A DNA stretch of 64,000 nucleotides, from contig NZ_JACHDA010000009.1 of assembly GCF_014207235.1 (NCBI RefSeq), positions 1 to 64,000 of the forward strand. Direction: 5' to 3'. The notes under the pieces were generated by a model. That model was given only the letters and a program-made list of their open reading frames with translations. It ran no database searches and was not told the origin of the DNA. The translations under genes and the position numbers were made by a program. Shown one piece after another: positions 1 through 9,160 of this stretch (position 1 is the first letter of the stretch; each line of letters opens with the position of its first letter). Source of the DNA: Sphingopyxis sp. JAI128. GTDB taxonomy: Bacteria; Pseudomonadota; Alphaproteobacteria; Sphingomonadales; Sphingomonadaceae.

Positions 1-96
1 GCCACCCGCTATGACAAAACCCTGCTCTCGTTCGAGAGCTTCCTCAACCTCGCCGCAACGCGCCTATGGCTGAAGTCTTTTGTCAACACGACCTAA
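1..96 (+). pseudogene. IS5-family transposase, C-terminal fragment
   Basis: The reading frame is open from the first base of the window and ends at TAA (94-96). The last 31 residues contain TRYDKT...FLNLAAT.LWL, which I recognise as the extreme C-terminus of IS5-group DDE transposases. Only this tail is inside the window, so whether the upstream part is intact cannot be judged. I could not confirm a terminal inverted repeat in the following 150 bases. Together with the recombinase remnant at 256-681 it marks a mobile-DNA junction at the left edge. I may have the IS subgroup wrong; the transposase assignment itself is moderately safe. Confidence 0.6.
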
Positions 97-255
97 CAAC
101 TTCATTCCCTATCGCACGGTGGAGACGGCCTCGGTCGATTTTTGAGCGCCAATGGGAATTGCGCCCCCGGCTGACGTGATGATTGCCTGTGCTCGTGTGG
201 ATTCACCCCAATCACGCTGCTCGCCGTCGATGATCCGCAAATCTCAACCGTTCTT

Positions 256-681
256 ATGTTGGCCATGCTGGCCATAGGAGAACAATCATGGGAAGGTCAG
301 AATTCGACTGTGCAACTCGGCGCCCCGCGTGGAACGCTGGAAGAAAGGTCGGTGATCTGGGCGATACACTTCTTTCTCGATCGCGAGCAAAGGCTTCGGG
401 ACCGAGCGCGGTTCGACCTTGCGATCGACTGTAAGTTGCAGGGCTGCGATGTGGTAAAAATCAAGATTGGCGATCTCGTCACCGGCAGAGAGATGCGCAC
501 GCGGGCGATCGTAATTCAACAGAGGATCGATCGACCGTGCAATTCGAGTTGATGACCCATGCTCGCGGCCGCTTGCTCGTTTAGCTTGAGCGACGCGGAG
601 GCTCAGCCGACAACCCCGGTACGCTATCTTGGTGTCGATGTTGAATACGCGTTGATGCTGGCGGGAGGCGCCAAAATCTAG
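256..681 (+). pseudogene. Decayed tyrosine recombinase (phage-type integrase)
   Basis: An open segment at 256-552 encodes RDRARFDLAIDCKLQGCDVV followed by KIKIGDLV and RAIVIQQ, characteristic of a widespread short site-specific recombinase family. At about 530 the frame is lost: the expected RPVQFELMTHARGRLL continues in the next frame, consistent with loss of one G in the codon pair CCG-GTG. The middle of the gene, including the expected HxxR catalytic box, is missing. The end resumes as RYLGVDVEYALMLAGGAKI with TAG at 679-681, matching the family's C-terminal RYLGVD motif that includes the nucleophilic Tyr. One frameshift plus an internal deletion make it non-functional. It lies directly behind the transposase tail. 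Confidence 0.7.
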
Positions 682-807
682 CGGTCTATACCATCCAGAC
701 GTGGAGATAACCGGGAGAGCGGGCGTCTGTGAGAATCCATCTCAAACGTCCGCTCTCATCATTCCATGCCCAAAACCGGACAGTCAACTAGCGGCCAGTA
801 TACGATC

Positions 808-2085
808 CTATGCGGCGATCCGCAGAGGGTTTTCGACGAGCGTCTTGAAGCTCCGCAAGAACTCTGCACCCGTGGCGCCGTCGACCGCACGATGGTCGAA
901 GCTGGCGGTCGCGGCCATGATCGTCGCCAGCTTGATCCCGCCATCGACCTTCCATGGCTGTTCGATGCCGGCGGCTGTGCCGAGAATCAAGGCCTGGGGC
1001 GGGTTGATCACCGGCATAATCTCGTCGATGCCGAACATGCCGAGGTTGGAGAGCGACACGGTGCCGCCCTCAGAGTCATCGGGGACTAGCTTGCCGTCGC
1101 GCGCTTTCGCCGCGAGCGCCTTGCTCTCCGTAGCGATCGCCGACAGCGACTTCGCGCCGACGTCGCGCAGGACGGGGGTGACGAGCCCGCCGTCGATCGC
1201 AACCGCCATCGACACGTCGACGCGGCCGAAGCGGTGCAGCATTTCGCCGCCGAACTGAACATTCGCATCGGGCACTTCCTGGAGCGCAAACGCGAGCGCC
1301 TTGATCAACAGGTCGTTGACGGACAGCTTGACGCCGCTTCCTTCGAGCGCCGCATTGAGCTGACCGCGAAGGGCCAGCAACGGATCGAGATTGCAGCGCG
1401 CCGTGAGATAGAAGTGCGGTACGCTGGTCTTGCTCTCGGTCAGGCGGCGCGCGATCATTCTGCGCATCGAGCCGAGCTTGACGCTCTCGACCGGCACCCC
1501 AGCAGGCGGCGGCGCTATTTCCGGCGCCGCAATGACGGCGGTCGCCACCGGTCCCGCGGGGATGGCGAGCAGCGATGCGACGCCGAGGTCGGCACGGACT
1601 ATGCGGCCGTTGGGCCCGCTTCCGGCGATCGCCTCGAGGTCGATGCCTTTGGCGTCAGCGATGCGCGCGGCGAGTGGACTGACCTTGATACGGTCGGCGG
1701 GCGACGGCCGCTTGCGCATCGGTTCGGGCGCGGGCGCCACGGGCTGTGCCACGGGTGCCGGCGTCGGCGGGATTTCGGCGCGCGCAACCGCCGGAGCCTC
1801 CGTGGGCACGACATCGGTCATCGCAAGCTCGGGCGCCGCCTCGTCTCCGCTCGCGAGCAGCGCGATCACCGCTCCCACCGCGACGTCGTCGGTTCCTTCG
1901 GCGATCACCAGCCTGGCGATGCGGCCATCCGCGGCCGCCTCATATTCCATCGTCGCCTTGTCGGTCTCGATCTCGGCGATGAGGTCGCCCGCCTTTATGG
2001 CGTCGCCTTCCTTGACGAGCCATTTGGCGAGCGTACCTTTTTCCATTGTCGGCGAGAGTGCCGGCATCGTCAATTCTGTTGCCAT
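808..2085 (-). CDS. pdhC: Dihydrolipoamide acyltransferase, E2 of a pyruvate-dehydrogenase-like complex
   Basis: A 425-residue protein beginning [17 protein letters not shown]. An N-terminal lipoyl domain carries the lipoylated Lys in ETDKAT (K43). It is followed by an Ala/Pro-rich linker, a peripheral-subunit-binding domain (about 140-175) and a catalytic acyltransferase domain ending in [14 protein letters not shown], with catalytic H398 and D402. It transfers the acyl group from lipoate to CoA. The ATG at 2085 was chosen because the lipoyl domain starts there; an in-frame upstream extension is a shadow of the E1 gene. The stop of the E1 gene lies one base upstream, so the two are translationally coupled. 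No E3 (lipoamide dehydrogenase) gene is nearby, so E3 must come from elsewhere. Acyl specificity (pyruvate or another 2-oxo acid) is not proven by sequence. Confidence 0.9.
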   Translation of the reverse strand: MATELTMPALSPTMEKGTLAKWLVKEGDAIKAGDLIAEIETDKATMEYEAAADGRIARLVIAEGTDDVAVGAVIALLASGDEAAPELAMTDVVPTEAPAVARAEIPPTPAPVAQPVAPAPEPMRKRPSPADRIKVSPLAARIADAKGIDLEAIAGSGPNGRIVRADLGVASLLAIPAGPVATAVIAAPEIAPPPAGVPVESVKLGSMRRMIARRLTESKTSVPHFYLTARCNLDPLLALRGQLNAALEGSGVKLSVNDLLIKALAFALQEVPDANVQFGGEMLHRFGRVDVSMAVAIDGGLVTPVLRDVGAKSLSAIATESKALAAKARDGKLVPDDSEGGTVSLSNLGMFGIDEIMPVINPPQALILGTAAGIEQPWKVDGGIKLATIMAATASFDHRAVDGATGAEFLRSFKTLVENPLRIAA

Positions 2086-2086
2086 C

Positions 2087-4441
2087 TCAGTTCCCCAAGA
2101 AGAGCTCAGCCGCGGCGTCGACGATCGCTTCGGCGTCGATCCTGTAAAGGCTGTATAGGTCAGGAGCGTCGCCGGTTTGTCCGAACCGGTCGGTGCCGAG
2201 CGGGCTGACACGGCTACCCGCGACACCGCCGATCCACGACAGCGCGCCGGGCGACCCGTCGAGCACGGTGACGAGCCCCGCACCCGGGGCGAGCTGCCCA
2301 AGAAGCTGCTCAATGTGGCTCGGTGCCGGCGTATTTCCAGTCCAGCGAGCCGCGCGCCGCTCCGACCAGCCGCGATGCAGCAGGTCGGGCGATGTGACAT
2401 TCAGGAGGCCGATGCCGGGCAAGTCCTCGCTGAGGATTTCCCATGCCGCGAGCGCTTCGGGGGCGATCACACCGGTGAAGACGATCGCCGCCTCGGCGTT
2501 TGGGGCAGGCGGCTTCAGCCAATAGGCTCCCTTGATGGCATCAGCCTGCCAGCCGTCGTCGCTGCGCTTGGCCTGCGCGATTGCCCGGGTGGAGAGGCGA
2601 AGATAGACCGAGCAGCCGCCGGGCTGCTGTATATGCGCGAACGCGTGGCGCATCAGCAGCGCGACCTCATCGGCATAGGCCGGCTCATAATAATCGAGGT
2701 TCGGCTGCCCCATGCCGATCAGCGGGGTGTTGATCGACTGGTGTGCGCCGCCTTCGCCCGCGAGCGTGATCCCCGACGGGGTGCCGACGAGCAGGAAGCG
2801 CGCGTCCTGGTAACAGCCATAGTTGAGCGCATCGAGCCCGCGCGACACAAACGGGTCGTACACCGTGCCGACGGGCAGCAGCCGCGTCCCGAAGTGGGGT
2901 GCGGCAAGTCCGAGCGACGCGAGCAGCAGGAAGAAATTATTTTCGGCAATGCCGAGTTCGATATGCTGGCCCGCGGCGTGCTGCGTCCATTTCTGCGCCG
3001 AGGGGATCTTCGCCTTCTGGAAGACGTCGGCAAGTTCCTGGCGCCGGAATAGCCCGCGCTGGTTCACGAAGGCACCGAGGTTCGTCGTCTGCGTCACGTC
3101 GGGCGCGGTCGTCACGATGCGGTCGGCGAGCGGTTCGCCCGATTTGGCGAGATCGAGCAGTACGCGACCGAATGCGGCCTGCGTCGATTGCTCGGCGCCG
3201 TCCGGCACCGGCAGCGCGGCGGGGACGGGGACCGCTTCGGCAGCCTCTTCGCGCAGCTTACGAGCGATCGGGCTTGCATCGACGAACGCCTGCAGGGTCG
3301 CTGTGACATTGTCGCCAAGGCCGCCCCATTTGTCCCACTCGCTGCCTTCGGGAACGCCGATACTGTCGCGGAACTGATGGATCTGCCCCGCATTCATCAT
3401 GCCCGAGTGGTTGTCCTTGTGTCCCGCGAGCGGCAGGCCTTTGCCCTTCACCGTATAGGCGATGAACAGCGTCGGACGCTCGTCGTTCGCACCGTCGAAG
3501 GCCTCGACGATCGTCTCGATGCAATGCCCCCCCAGATTGGTCATCAGCGCGCCAAGACCGTCGTCGTCGAAGCTGCTCAGCAGCTTCTTCAGATGGGGCT
3601 TGTCGCCGATGTCGGCCATCAACCGGGCACGCCACGCCGCTCCGCCCTGATAGGTCAGCGCCGCAAAGTCTGCGTTGGGACAGCTATCGATCCATTGCTG
3701 CAGCGTCTTGCCGCCGGGACGTGCGAACGCTGCCTGTTGCAGCTTGCCATATTTGAGCGTGACGACGCGCCAGCCGCAGGTCTCAAAGATATCGTCGAAC
3801 CGGCGAAACATACGCTCGGCAGTCGTCGCGTCGAGCGACTGGCGATTATAGTCGACGACCCACCAGCAATTGCGAATATCGTGCTTGTAACCCTCGATCA
3901 GGCATTCATAGATGTTGCCCTCGTCGAGCTCGGCGTCACCCATCAGCGCGATCATGCGCCCGACCTCCTCCTCCTCGACCTTGCCATGCGCGATCAGGTA
4001 ATCCTGCACGAGGCTGGTGAAGGCGGTGATCGCTACGCCAAGACCGACCGAGCCGGTCGAGAAGTCTACCGGGATCGCGTCCTTGGTGCGGCTGGGATAG
4101 CTTTGCACGCCGCCGAGGCCCCGAAACTTTTCCATTGCCTCGCGCGACTGCTCGGCGATCAGATAGTGGATCGCGTGTAGCACTGGTCCAGCGTGCGGCT
4201 TCACCGCGACCTTGTCCTGCGGCCGCAGCGCATGGAAATAGAGCGCCGACATGATCGCCGTCATCGACGCGCAGCTCGCCTGGTGTCCACCGACCTTCAG
4301 CCCGTCCCGCTTCGGACGGATATTGTTCGCATTATGGATCATCCACGATGACAACCACAAAAGGCGCGTGTCGAGCATCTCGAGCGCGTGGATCAACTGC
4401 GATCGATCAGATTTTACGGCGGATGCCATCGGGATGTCCAT
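2087..4441 (-). CDS. Homodimeric-type 2-oxo acid dehydrogenase E1 (AceE/transketolase-like)
   Basis: A 784-residue thiamine-diphosphate enzyme. The N-terminal half has GGHQAS, a PHAGPVLHA stretch and the ThDP/Mg motif starting [12 protein letters not shown] (from about residue 168), with an Asn near 199. The second half holds the pyrimidine-binding domain ([10 protein letters not shown]) and the transketolase C-terminal domain. This is the single-chain AceE-like architecture, but it is about 100 residues shorter than the roughly 890-residue AceE. With the E2 gene one base downstream it should perform oxidative decarboxylation of a 2-oxo acid. I chose the ATG at 4441; ATG 4429 (MASAV) is an alternative. 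The gene is transcribed away from the TonB-receptor operon, and the shared region holds the 4884-4958 palindromes, so it could be co-regulated with that catabolic operon (inference). Confidence 0.85.
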   Translation of the reverse strand: MDIPMASAVKSDRSQLIHALEMLDTRLLWLSSWMIHNANNIRPKRDGLKVGGHQASCASMTAIMSALYFHALRPQDKVAVKPHAGPVLHAIHYLIAEQSREAMEKFRGLGGVQSYPSRTKDAIPVDFSTGSVGLGVAITAFTSLVQDYLIAHGKVEEEEVGRMIALMGDAELDEGNIYECLIEGYKHDIRNCWWVVDYNRQSLDATTAERMFRRFDDIFETCGWRVVTLKYGKLQQAAFARPGGKTLQQWIDSCPNADFAALTYQGGAAWRARLMADIGDKPHLKKLLSSFDDDGLGALMTNLGGHCIETIVEAFDGANDERPTLFIAYTVKGKGLPLAGHKDNHSGMMNAGQIHQFRDSIGVPEGSEWDKWGGLGDNVTATLQAFVDASPIARKLREEAAEAVPVPAALPVPDGAEQSTQAAFGRVLLDLAKSGEPLADRIVTTAPDVTQTTNLGAFVNQRGLFRRQELADVFQKAKIPSAQKWTQHAAGQHIELGIAENNFFLLLASLGLAAPHFGTRLLPVGTVYDPFVSRGLDALNYGCYQDARFLLVGTPSGITLAGEGGAHQSINTPLIGMGQPNLDYYEPAYADEVALLMRHAFAHIQQPGGCSVYLRLSTRAIAQAKRSDDGWQADAIKGAYWLKPPAPNAEAAIVFTGVIAPEALAAWEILSEDLPGIGLLNVTSPDLLHRGWSERRAARWTGNTPAPSHIEQLLGQLAPGAGLVTVLDGSPGALSWIGGVAGSRVSPLGTDRFGQTGDAPDLYSLYRIDAEAIVDAAAELFLGN

Positions 4442-4446
4442 TCCAG

Positions 4447-4710
4447 CTATGTAGTGATGCCGAAGGTGATGTGTTCCGCGGCGATTTGGTCCGAAGTCAG
4501 GCGTAGCGCGCGACGGCAAGATCGCCGGCTTCTATCCTGGGCGTCATTTTCGAAACAAGGTCCGCGATAAGGCGAGCCAAACGACCGGCGGTGGCCCACA
4601 CGATCGTGCCGTTGGGGATCATCCATGAGGTAAGCCATAAGAAGGCGTGCGTCGATCCGCTTCAACCCGCGAAAAAGCACATCGCGATCATCAGACATGG
4701 TCGGCTTCAT
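4447..4710 (-). pseudogene. Small ORF upstream of E1, apparently twice frameshifted
   Basis: A strong ribosome site (GAGGTGAG) precedes ATG 4710 and an 87-codon frame beginning MKPTMSDDRDVLFRGLKRID. The middle of that frame is Arg-rich and looks out-of-frame. In the next frame the same DNA reads WLTSWMIPN then GTIVWATAGRLARLIADLVS, a much more protein-like sequence. The original frame becomes plausible again at LTSDQIAAEHITFGITT. One inserted A near 4643 and one lost base near 4500 would explain this. The reconstructed segment DARLL-WLTSWMI resembles [12 protein letters not shown] at the start of the neighbouring E1 protein, so it may derive from an E1-like paralogue. Function unknown; it could also be a genuine 87-residue protein. 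Confidence 0.4.
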
Positions 4711-4883
4711 AGTCTCACCTCTTCTCCAGCCGCCCCTATAGCGCGGGCACCCGGCGCAAATCCTTGCGAAGATCGCCGCGAAAGCCGGGTGGAACAGCAT
4801 AATCTGCCGCGATCCGGCGCATCCTGGCGGAATATTGCGCAACCCATCTCTTCGGGCAGCATCTTGAACACAAAAAGCAGATA

Positions 4884-4958
4884 TTGGCATGCCAAATTGG
4901 CAATGGCTTAGCGATTGTGGCACATTTCCGCTTGCAAGAATCATTTTTGGCATGCCAT
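4884..4958. promoter_or_regulatory. Paired TGGCATGCCA operators, receptor operon
   Basis: Two copies of the 10-bp palindrome TGGCATGCCA lie at 4885-4894 and 4948-4957, 63 bp start to start. The first is embedded in the 12-mer TTGGCATGCCAA. The proximal copy ends 45 bp before the ATG of the TonB receptor at 5003, and a TTGCAA hexamer at 4932-4937 could be a -35 element. An identical arrangement occurs before the GST operon at 18161-18235. The dyad resembles the TTGGTATACCAA-type sites of GntR/FCD regulators such as UxuR/ExuR. The region is shared with the divergent E1/E2 genes. Confidence 0.7.
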
Positions 4959-5002
4959 TTAGGCGCCAGCCAAAAGATTGGCATTCATGAGGGAGAGTGG
5001 AG

Positions 5003-7330
5003 ATGTCGAACGGAGCTGCGCGCGCTTGCAGATTGTCACAATGGTTGCTTGCCGGCACGGCCTTGATGTGGGCCCCGGCGGCGCTGGCCCAGCAGTCCGG
5101 CGAAGCAACGGCGAACGCGGCGCCGGCGCAAACGGATGACACATTCGAAATCGTGGTCACGGCAAACAAGCGTGCCGAGAGCATCCAGGACGTGCCGATC
5201 TCGGTCATCGCGGTGTCGCCCGTGGCGCTGGACCAGGCAGGGATCGCGAGCACCAGCGAACTTCCCCAGCTTGTCCCCGGCCTGACCTTCAATCCGGCCG
5301 GTGAAGCAAAGCTTAACAGCTTCAATGTCCGCGGCGTCGGAACCTACGCGCTGACAGCCACCCTTGAATCCTCGGTCGGGGTCGCGGTGGACGGCGTGCC
5401 ATTGGCGCGGGTGGGAGGAAGTATCACCGACATGGTCGATGTCGAGCGTGTCGAGGTCCTCAAGGGGCCGCAAGGCATGCTGTTCGGCAAGAACGCCACC
5501 GCCGGCCTGATCAGCATCGTCAACCGGAAACCCGAAATCGGGACGACCGGAGGGGCGTTCAACGTCGAATATGGTTCGCACAATGAGCTCAATATCGACG
5601 GCGTCGCGAATGTTGCGCTCGGCGACAAGGCCGCGCTCCGCGTCACGGCCTGGAAATACGGCCATGACGGCTTCATCGAAGGGCCCGACGGCCAGGACTA
5701 TAACCAGAAGAACAGCTACGGCATCCGCGCGGGATTGACCATCGAGCCAGCCCCCGACGTTACGGTCACGATCATCGGCCAATATGACGGCCGGGATGAA
5801 CGCGCCAACGCGAATACCCATCGCCTCTTCACCGCAACGACGCCGTTCGGGATCATCGTCGAAAACTGGGCGCGCTCGCGCGGCATCACCCCCGGACCGC
5901 GTAACGAGCAAGGCGAATTCTTCGCCAGCCCCTACGCCAAGGGCAACAACTATTATCTGACCGGGCTGGTCGATGCGGATCTCGGTGGGGGCTATACGCT
6001 GTCTTCGGTCAGCTCCTACCGGTCGGTTTCGGTCGAGGGCCATATGGATCCCTTCGTGACCAGCTCGCCGCTGCTCCATCTGACCCGCCTCGAGGACCGT
6101 GAGGACTATGACCAGTTCACGCAGGAACTGCGCATCGCATCGCCCTCCGAGAAGCCGCTGAGCTTCGTTGCCGGCCTTTTCTACTATCAGTTCAAGGTCA
6201 AGGACGTTCAGGACCAGAATTTCTTCGGTCTGGTCCAGCCGGGGATATCAAATTTCTACCGGGTCAACACGGTGACCGATAAATTGCGGAACGTCGCGGC
6301 GTTTGGCGAACTGACATACCGCGTCACGCCCGGCCTTCGGCTGATCGGCGGTATCCGCATCTCGAACGACCGGACGTCGGCAACCTTCGACCGGGCCCGC
6401 GTCGGCACCGACACGGGGATTATTCCGGGCAATGTCCCGGTCTTCTCCTATGCTACGAAAAGGGTAAGCTACGACGCGGTCTCCTACCGCTTCGGGGCGC
6501 AATTCGATGTGGCGCCCGACGTCATGCTCTATGCGACCGCGTCGCGCGGCTACAAGGGGCCGGGTTTCAATCTGACCCAGACGAGCACGCCCGCGTCGAT
6601 CATCGACGATGCTCGCGTGGCTCCCGAAATCGCCAAATCCTATGAGATCGGCATCAAGTCGCAATTCTTCGACCGGCGTCTCACCTTCAACCTCACCGCC
6701 TTCGATTCGACATTCGACAATTTCCAGACGACCGTCGGGCTTCCGACCAATCCGCCGACTTTCGTGATCCAGAATGCCGGGCAGCTGAAGTCGACCGGCG
6801 TCGAACTCGAGATCAACGCGCGCCCCGCGCAGGGGCTCAGCCTCGGTCTCAACGGTGCCTATATCGACGCGCGCTACACCGACTTCGACAATGCGGCCTG
6901 CTATTACAACGAGCCGACCCTGCCTGCGGGCAGCCCGCTCGCGCCAGGCGTGTGCGTCGGCGGCGTGCAGACGCTCGATGGCTGGAGCCTCGCGGTCTCG
7001 CCCAAGTGGAGTTTCAATGCATCGGCGCGCTACGAAGCCCCGATCTCCCCGGACTTCAGCGCGTTCGTCAATGCGACCTATTCGTGGCGGAGCAGCGTTG
7101 TCTACGAAGCCCGGCGCGATCCGCTGGAAGTGCAGAACGGATATGGTTTTGCGAACCTCAACATCGGCTTCAAGACCGCGGACGATAATATCTCCGTAGC
7201 GCTCTACGTCCGCAACCTCTTCGACGAGCATTTCGTGTCCCGCGTGCGGCAAGAGTTCGGCGTCTATTACCAGGCGCCTGCTTATGAAGCGCGCCGCCGC
7301 ATCGGGATCCAGCTCTCCGGAAAATTCTGA
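5003..7330 (+). CDS. TonB-dependent outer-membrane receptor 1
   Basis: A 775-residue receptor that imports a ligand through the outer membrane using TonB energy. There is a signal peptide of about 30 residues (ending ALAQQ), then a TonB box (EIVVTANKR), a plug domain containing the typical VEVLKGPQGMLFGKNATAGL, and a 22-strand-type beta-barrel ending in the terminal aromatic GKF. The ATG at 5003 was preferred over the GTG at 4997 because GAGGGAG sits at proper distance. It heads the catabolic operon ending at 14239 and is separated from it by a hairpin at 7337-7368. Two operator-like palindromes lie upstream. The neighbouring ring-hydroxylase and ring-cleavage-type genes suggest an aromatic or related ligand; the ligand cannot be read from sequence. 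Confidence 0.93.
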   Translation: MSNGAARACRLSQWLLAGTALMWAPAALAQQSGEATANAAPAQTDDTFEIVVTANKRAESIQDVPISVIAVSPVALDQAGIASTSELPQLVPGLTFNPAGEAKLNSFNVRGVGTYALTATLESSVGVAVDGVPLARVGGSITDMVDVERVEVLKGPQGMLFGKNATAGLISIVNRKPEIGTTGGAFNVEYGSHNELNIDGVANVALGDKAALRVTAWKYGHDGFIEGPDGQDYNQKNSYGIRAGLTIEPAPDVTVTIIGQYDGRDERANANTHRLFTATTPFGIIVENWARSRGITPGPRNEQGEFFASPYAKGNNYYLTGLVDADLGGGYTLSSVSSYRSVSVEGHMDPFVTSSPLLHLTRLEDREDYDQFTQELRIASPSEKPLSFVAGLFYYQFKVKDVQDQNFFGLVQPGISNFYRVNTVTDKLRNVAAFGELTYRVTPGLRLIGGIRISNDRTSATFDRARVGTDTGIIPGNVPVFSYATKRVSYDAVSYRFGAQFDVAPDVMLYATASRGYKGPGFNLTQTSTPASIIDDARVAPEIAKSYEIGIKSQFFDRRLTFNLTAFDSTFDNFQTTVGLPTNPPTFVIQNAGQLKSTGVELEINARPAQGLSLGLNGAYIDARYTDFDNAACYYNEPTLPAGSPLAPGVCVGGVQTLDGWSLAVSPKWSFNASARYEAPISPDFSAFVNATYSWRSSVVYEARRDPLEVQNGYGFANLNIGFKTADDNISVALYVRNLFDEHFVSRVRQEFGVYYQAPAYEARRRIGIQLSGKF

Positions 7331-7336
7331 TCGCCC

Positions 7337-7368
7337 CGCCGGGCTACGCCGCGCAGCGGAGCCCGGCG
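7337..7368 (+). promoter_or_regulatory. Intercistronic hairpin after TonB receptor 1
   Basis: CGCCGGGCT (7337-7345) and AGCCCGGCG (7360-7368) form a perfect 9-bp stem. The 14-base loop contains a further CCGC/GCGG stem. No T-run follows, so it is not a classical intrinsic terminator. It begins 6 bases after the receptor stop codon and precedes the monooxygenase gene at 7439. It may stabilise the receptor mRNA or attenuate downstream transcription. Comparable hairpins follow the other two receptors in this window. Confidence 0.55.
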
Positions 7369-7438
7369 CATCCTCGCATGAACAACGCGGCCCATCCTGT
7401 CGTGCCGCCAACCAAGAAAAGGACTCGCAGTTCAACCT

Positions 7439-9160
7439 ATGTCGCACCAAACCGATATTCTCATAGTCGGCGCCGGTCCCGCGGGACTGCTCGCCGCCAT
7501 CATCGCGACGCAGCTGGGGTTGAGCTTCGAAATCATCGAGGCGCGGGACGGCCTCCACCCCGAGCCGTCGGCCCATGTTCTCAAGACCCATTCGATGGAG
7601 GTCTATCGCCGGATAGGCATCGCCGACGCCATTTTCGCCCAGTCGACGCCCGAGGAGCTGCAGCGCTGCATCGTCTGGTGCGAAAGCCTCACGGGTCTGT
7701 GCTACGGTCGCCTCGATCTGAGCGGAAAGAAGGGGTTGTCTCCTCGATTTACCCGGATCAGCCCGGTCTATTCGGCGAATGTGCCGCAGAATATCCTCGA
7801 GCCGCTTCTCAAGGCGCGTCTCGTCGAGCGCCACGGTTCCGATCCGGTGCGATTTGGTCACCGTCTGGTCAATTTCTCCCAGGACGATGAAGGCGTGTCG
7901 GCTCGGGTCCAATGCGGCGAAACCACGTGCGAGTTGCGCGCGCGTTATATCATCGGCGCTGACGGTGCCGGCAGCAGCGTCCGCCGGAGCGCGGGTATCG
8001 CGATGGACGGCCCGCCGGCGCTCGCCCATTTCCTCGCGATCCATATCCGGTCCGACGCAATGCCGATTCTTGCGCGCCACCCGGGCGTCGTCTTCTTCGT
8101 CCGCGCGCCGGGGCTCAGCGGCTTCTTCATCGTTCATCAGCCCGTCGGGTCGCAGGTTTTCATGCTCCGGATCGACCCGGAGATTGATCCTCCCGAAGGG
8201 TTCGACGAAGCACAGTGCCGTGAAATCGTCGACCGCGTCATCGGATGCGCTCATGATTATTCGATCACCTCGGTCGGCAACTGGGTCATGTCGGCGCAGA
8301 TCGCGCGGCACTACCGCGCAGGGCGGGCCCTTCTCGTCGGCGACGCGGGGCACCGTTTTCCGCCCACCGGCGGGCTCGGCCTCAATACCGGCGTCGAAGA
8401 CGTCGAGAATCTGATGTGGAAGCTCAATGCCGTCATCCGCGGCAAGGCGGGCATCGACCTGCTCGACAGCTATGAACAGGAATGCCGGCCGATCGCCATC
8501 CGAAACACCGAGCAGTCGGTTCGCAACAATGACCGGATGCAGATCATTGAAACGGCGCTCGGCGGCGACCGGGGAGACACCGTCCTTGCCGAGACGATTG
8601 GCGAACTCCGCGGGGACGAAGCACATCCGCAGTTCGCTACGCTGCACGCGGCGGTGGAAAACCAGATCGACCATTTCGCGTTTCTCGAACTTGAGATGGC
8701 GGCGCGCCTCACCAACGGGGCGTTCGTACCGCCGGCGCGTACAGTGCCAACGCCGGTTCTCCCGTTGGAAGGCTTTCAGCCTTCGTTTCAGCCCGGAAAC
8801 CATGTGCCCCATTTCTGGCTTTCGCCGGGCCGTGCCGCGCTCGACGCGCTGCGCTTCGATGCTTTCACGCTCTTCGTCCCCGCCGAAACCGAGGCGGCAT
8901 GGCGGGCCGCCGCCGGCGCGATCGATGGCGACTATCTGGATCTGGACATTATCGCCCTCGATGGGACGATGCGAAGCGACCAGGCGAGCGTCGCCGATTA
9001 TTGGGGACAGGATCCCTTCGCGGTCCTCGTTCGCCCCGACGGACGCATCGGCTGGATCGAACCGCCCGGACTGGCCGACCGGGCCGCCGCGCTCGAGGAG
9101 GCGCTGGGACATATCGCCGGCCGCGCCAGCGGACCTGTGCCGAAGGAGCGTGTGGCATGA
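7439..9160 (+). CDS. FAD-dependent aromatic monooxygenase (PheA/TfdB/MhpA type)
   Basis: A 573-residue flavoprotein hydroxylase. It has the Rossmann dinucleotide motif GAGPAG (residues 11-16), the central DGAGSSVR motif that contacts FAD and NAD(P)H, and the GDAGHRFPPTGGLGLNTG motif at about residue 301. A C-terminal thioredoxin-like extension is typical of phenol hydroxylase-type members. Such enzymes hydroxylate phenolic rings ortho to an existing OH using NAD(P)H and O2. It is the first enzyme gene after the receptor-hairpin and its stop codon overlaps the start of the quinone oxidoreductase gene by ATGA. Presence of a ring-cleavage-like VOC protein and FAH-family hydrolase downstream supports action on an aromatic ring. 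Exact substrate unknown. Confidence 0.88.
   Translation: MSHQTDILIVGAGPAGLLAAIIATQLGLSFEIIEARDGLHPEPSAHVLKTHSMEVYRRIGIADAIFAQSTPEELQRCIVWCESLTGLCYGRLDLSGKKGLSPRFTRISPVYSANVPQNILEPLLKARLVERHGSDPVRFGHRLVNFSQDDEGVSARVQCGETTCELRARYIIGADGAGSSVRRSAGIAMDGPPALAHFLAIHIRSDAMPILARHPGVVFFVRAPGLSGFFIVHQPVGSQVFMLRIDPEIDPPEGFDEAQCREIVDRVIGCAHDYSITSVGNWVMSAQIARHYRAGRALLVGDAGHRFPPTGGLGLNTGVEDVENLMWKLNAVIRGKAGIDLLDSYEQECRPIAIRNTEQSVRNNDRMQIIETALGGDRGDTVLAETIGELRGDEAHPQFATLHAAVENQIDHFAFLELEMAARLTNGAFVPPARTVPTPVLPLEGFQPSFQPGNHVPHFWLSPGRAALDALRFDAFTLFVPAETEAAWRAAAGAIDGDYLDLDIIALDGTMRSDQASVADYWGQDPFAVLVRPDGRIGWIEPPGLADRAAALEEALGHIAGRASGPVPKERVA

Noticed and set aside
808-2400. 530-residue reading of the E2 gene starting at 2400
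   Set aside because: The first 105 codons are antisense-like, Arg-rich and overlap the E1 coding region in another frame; the lipoyl domain begins at ATG 2085.
7337-7368. Intrinsic terminator after TonB receptor 1
   Set aside because: The stem is strong but no U-tract follows and downstream genes continue in the same direction, so I kept it as a regulatory hairpin only.
6248-9112. A 954-codon open frame on the minus strand
   Set aside because: It is the antisense of the TonB receptor and monooxygenase genes in high-GC DNA; it has no recognisable domain, start signal or plausible composition.
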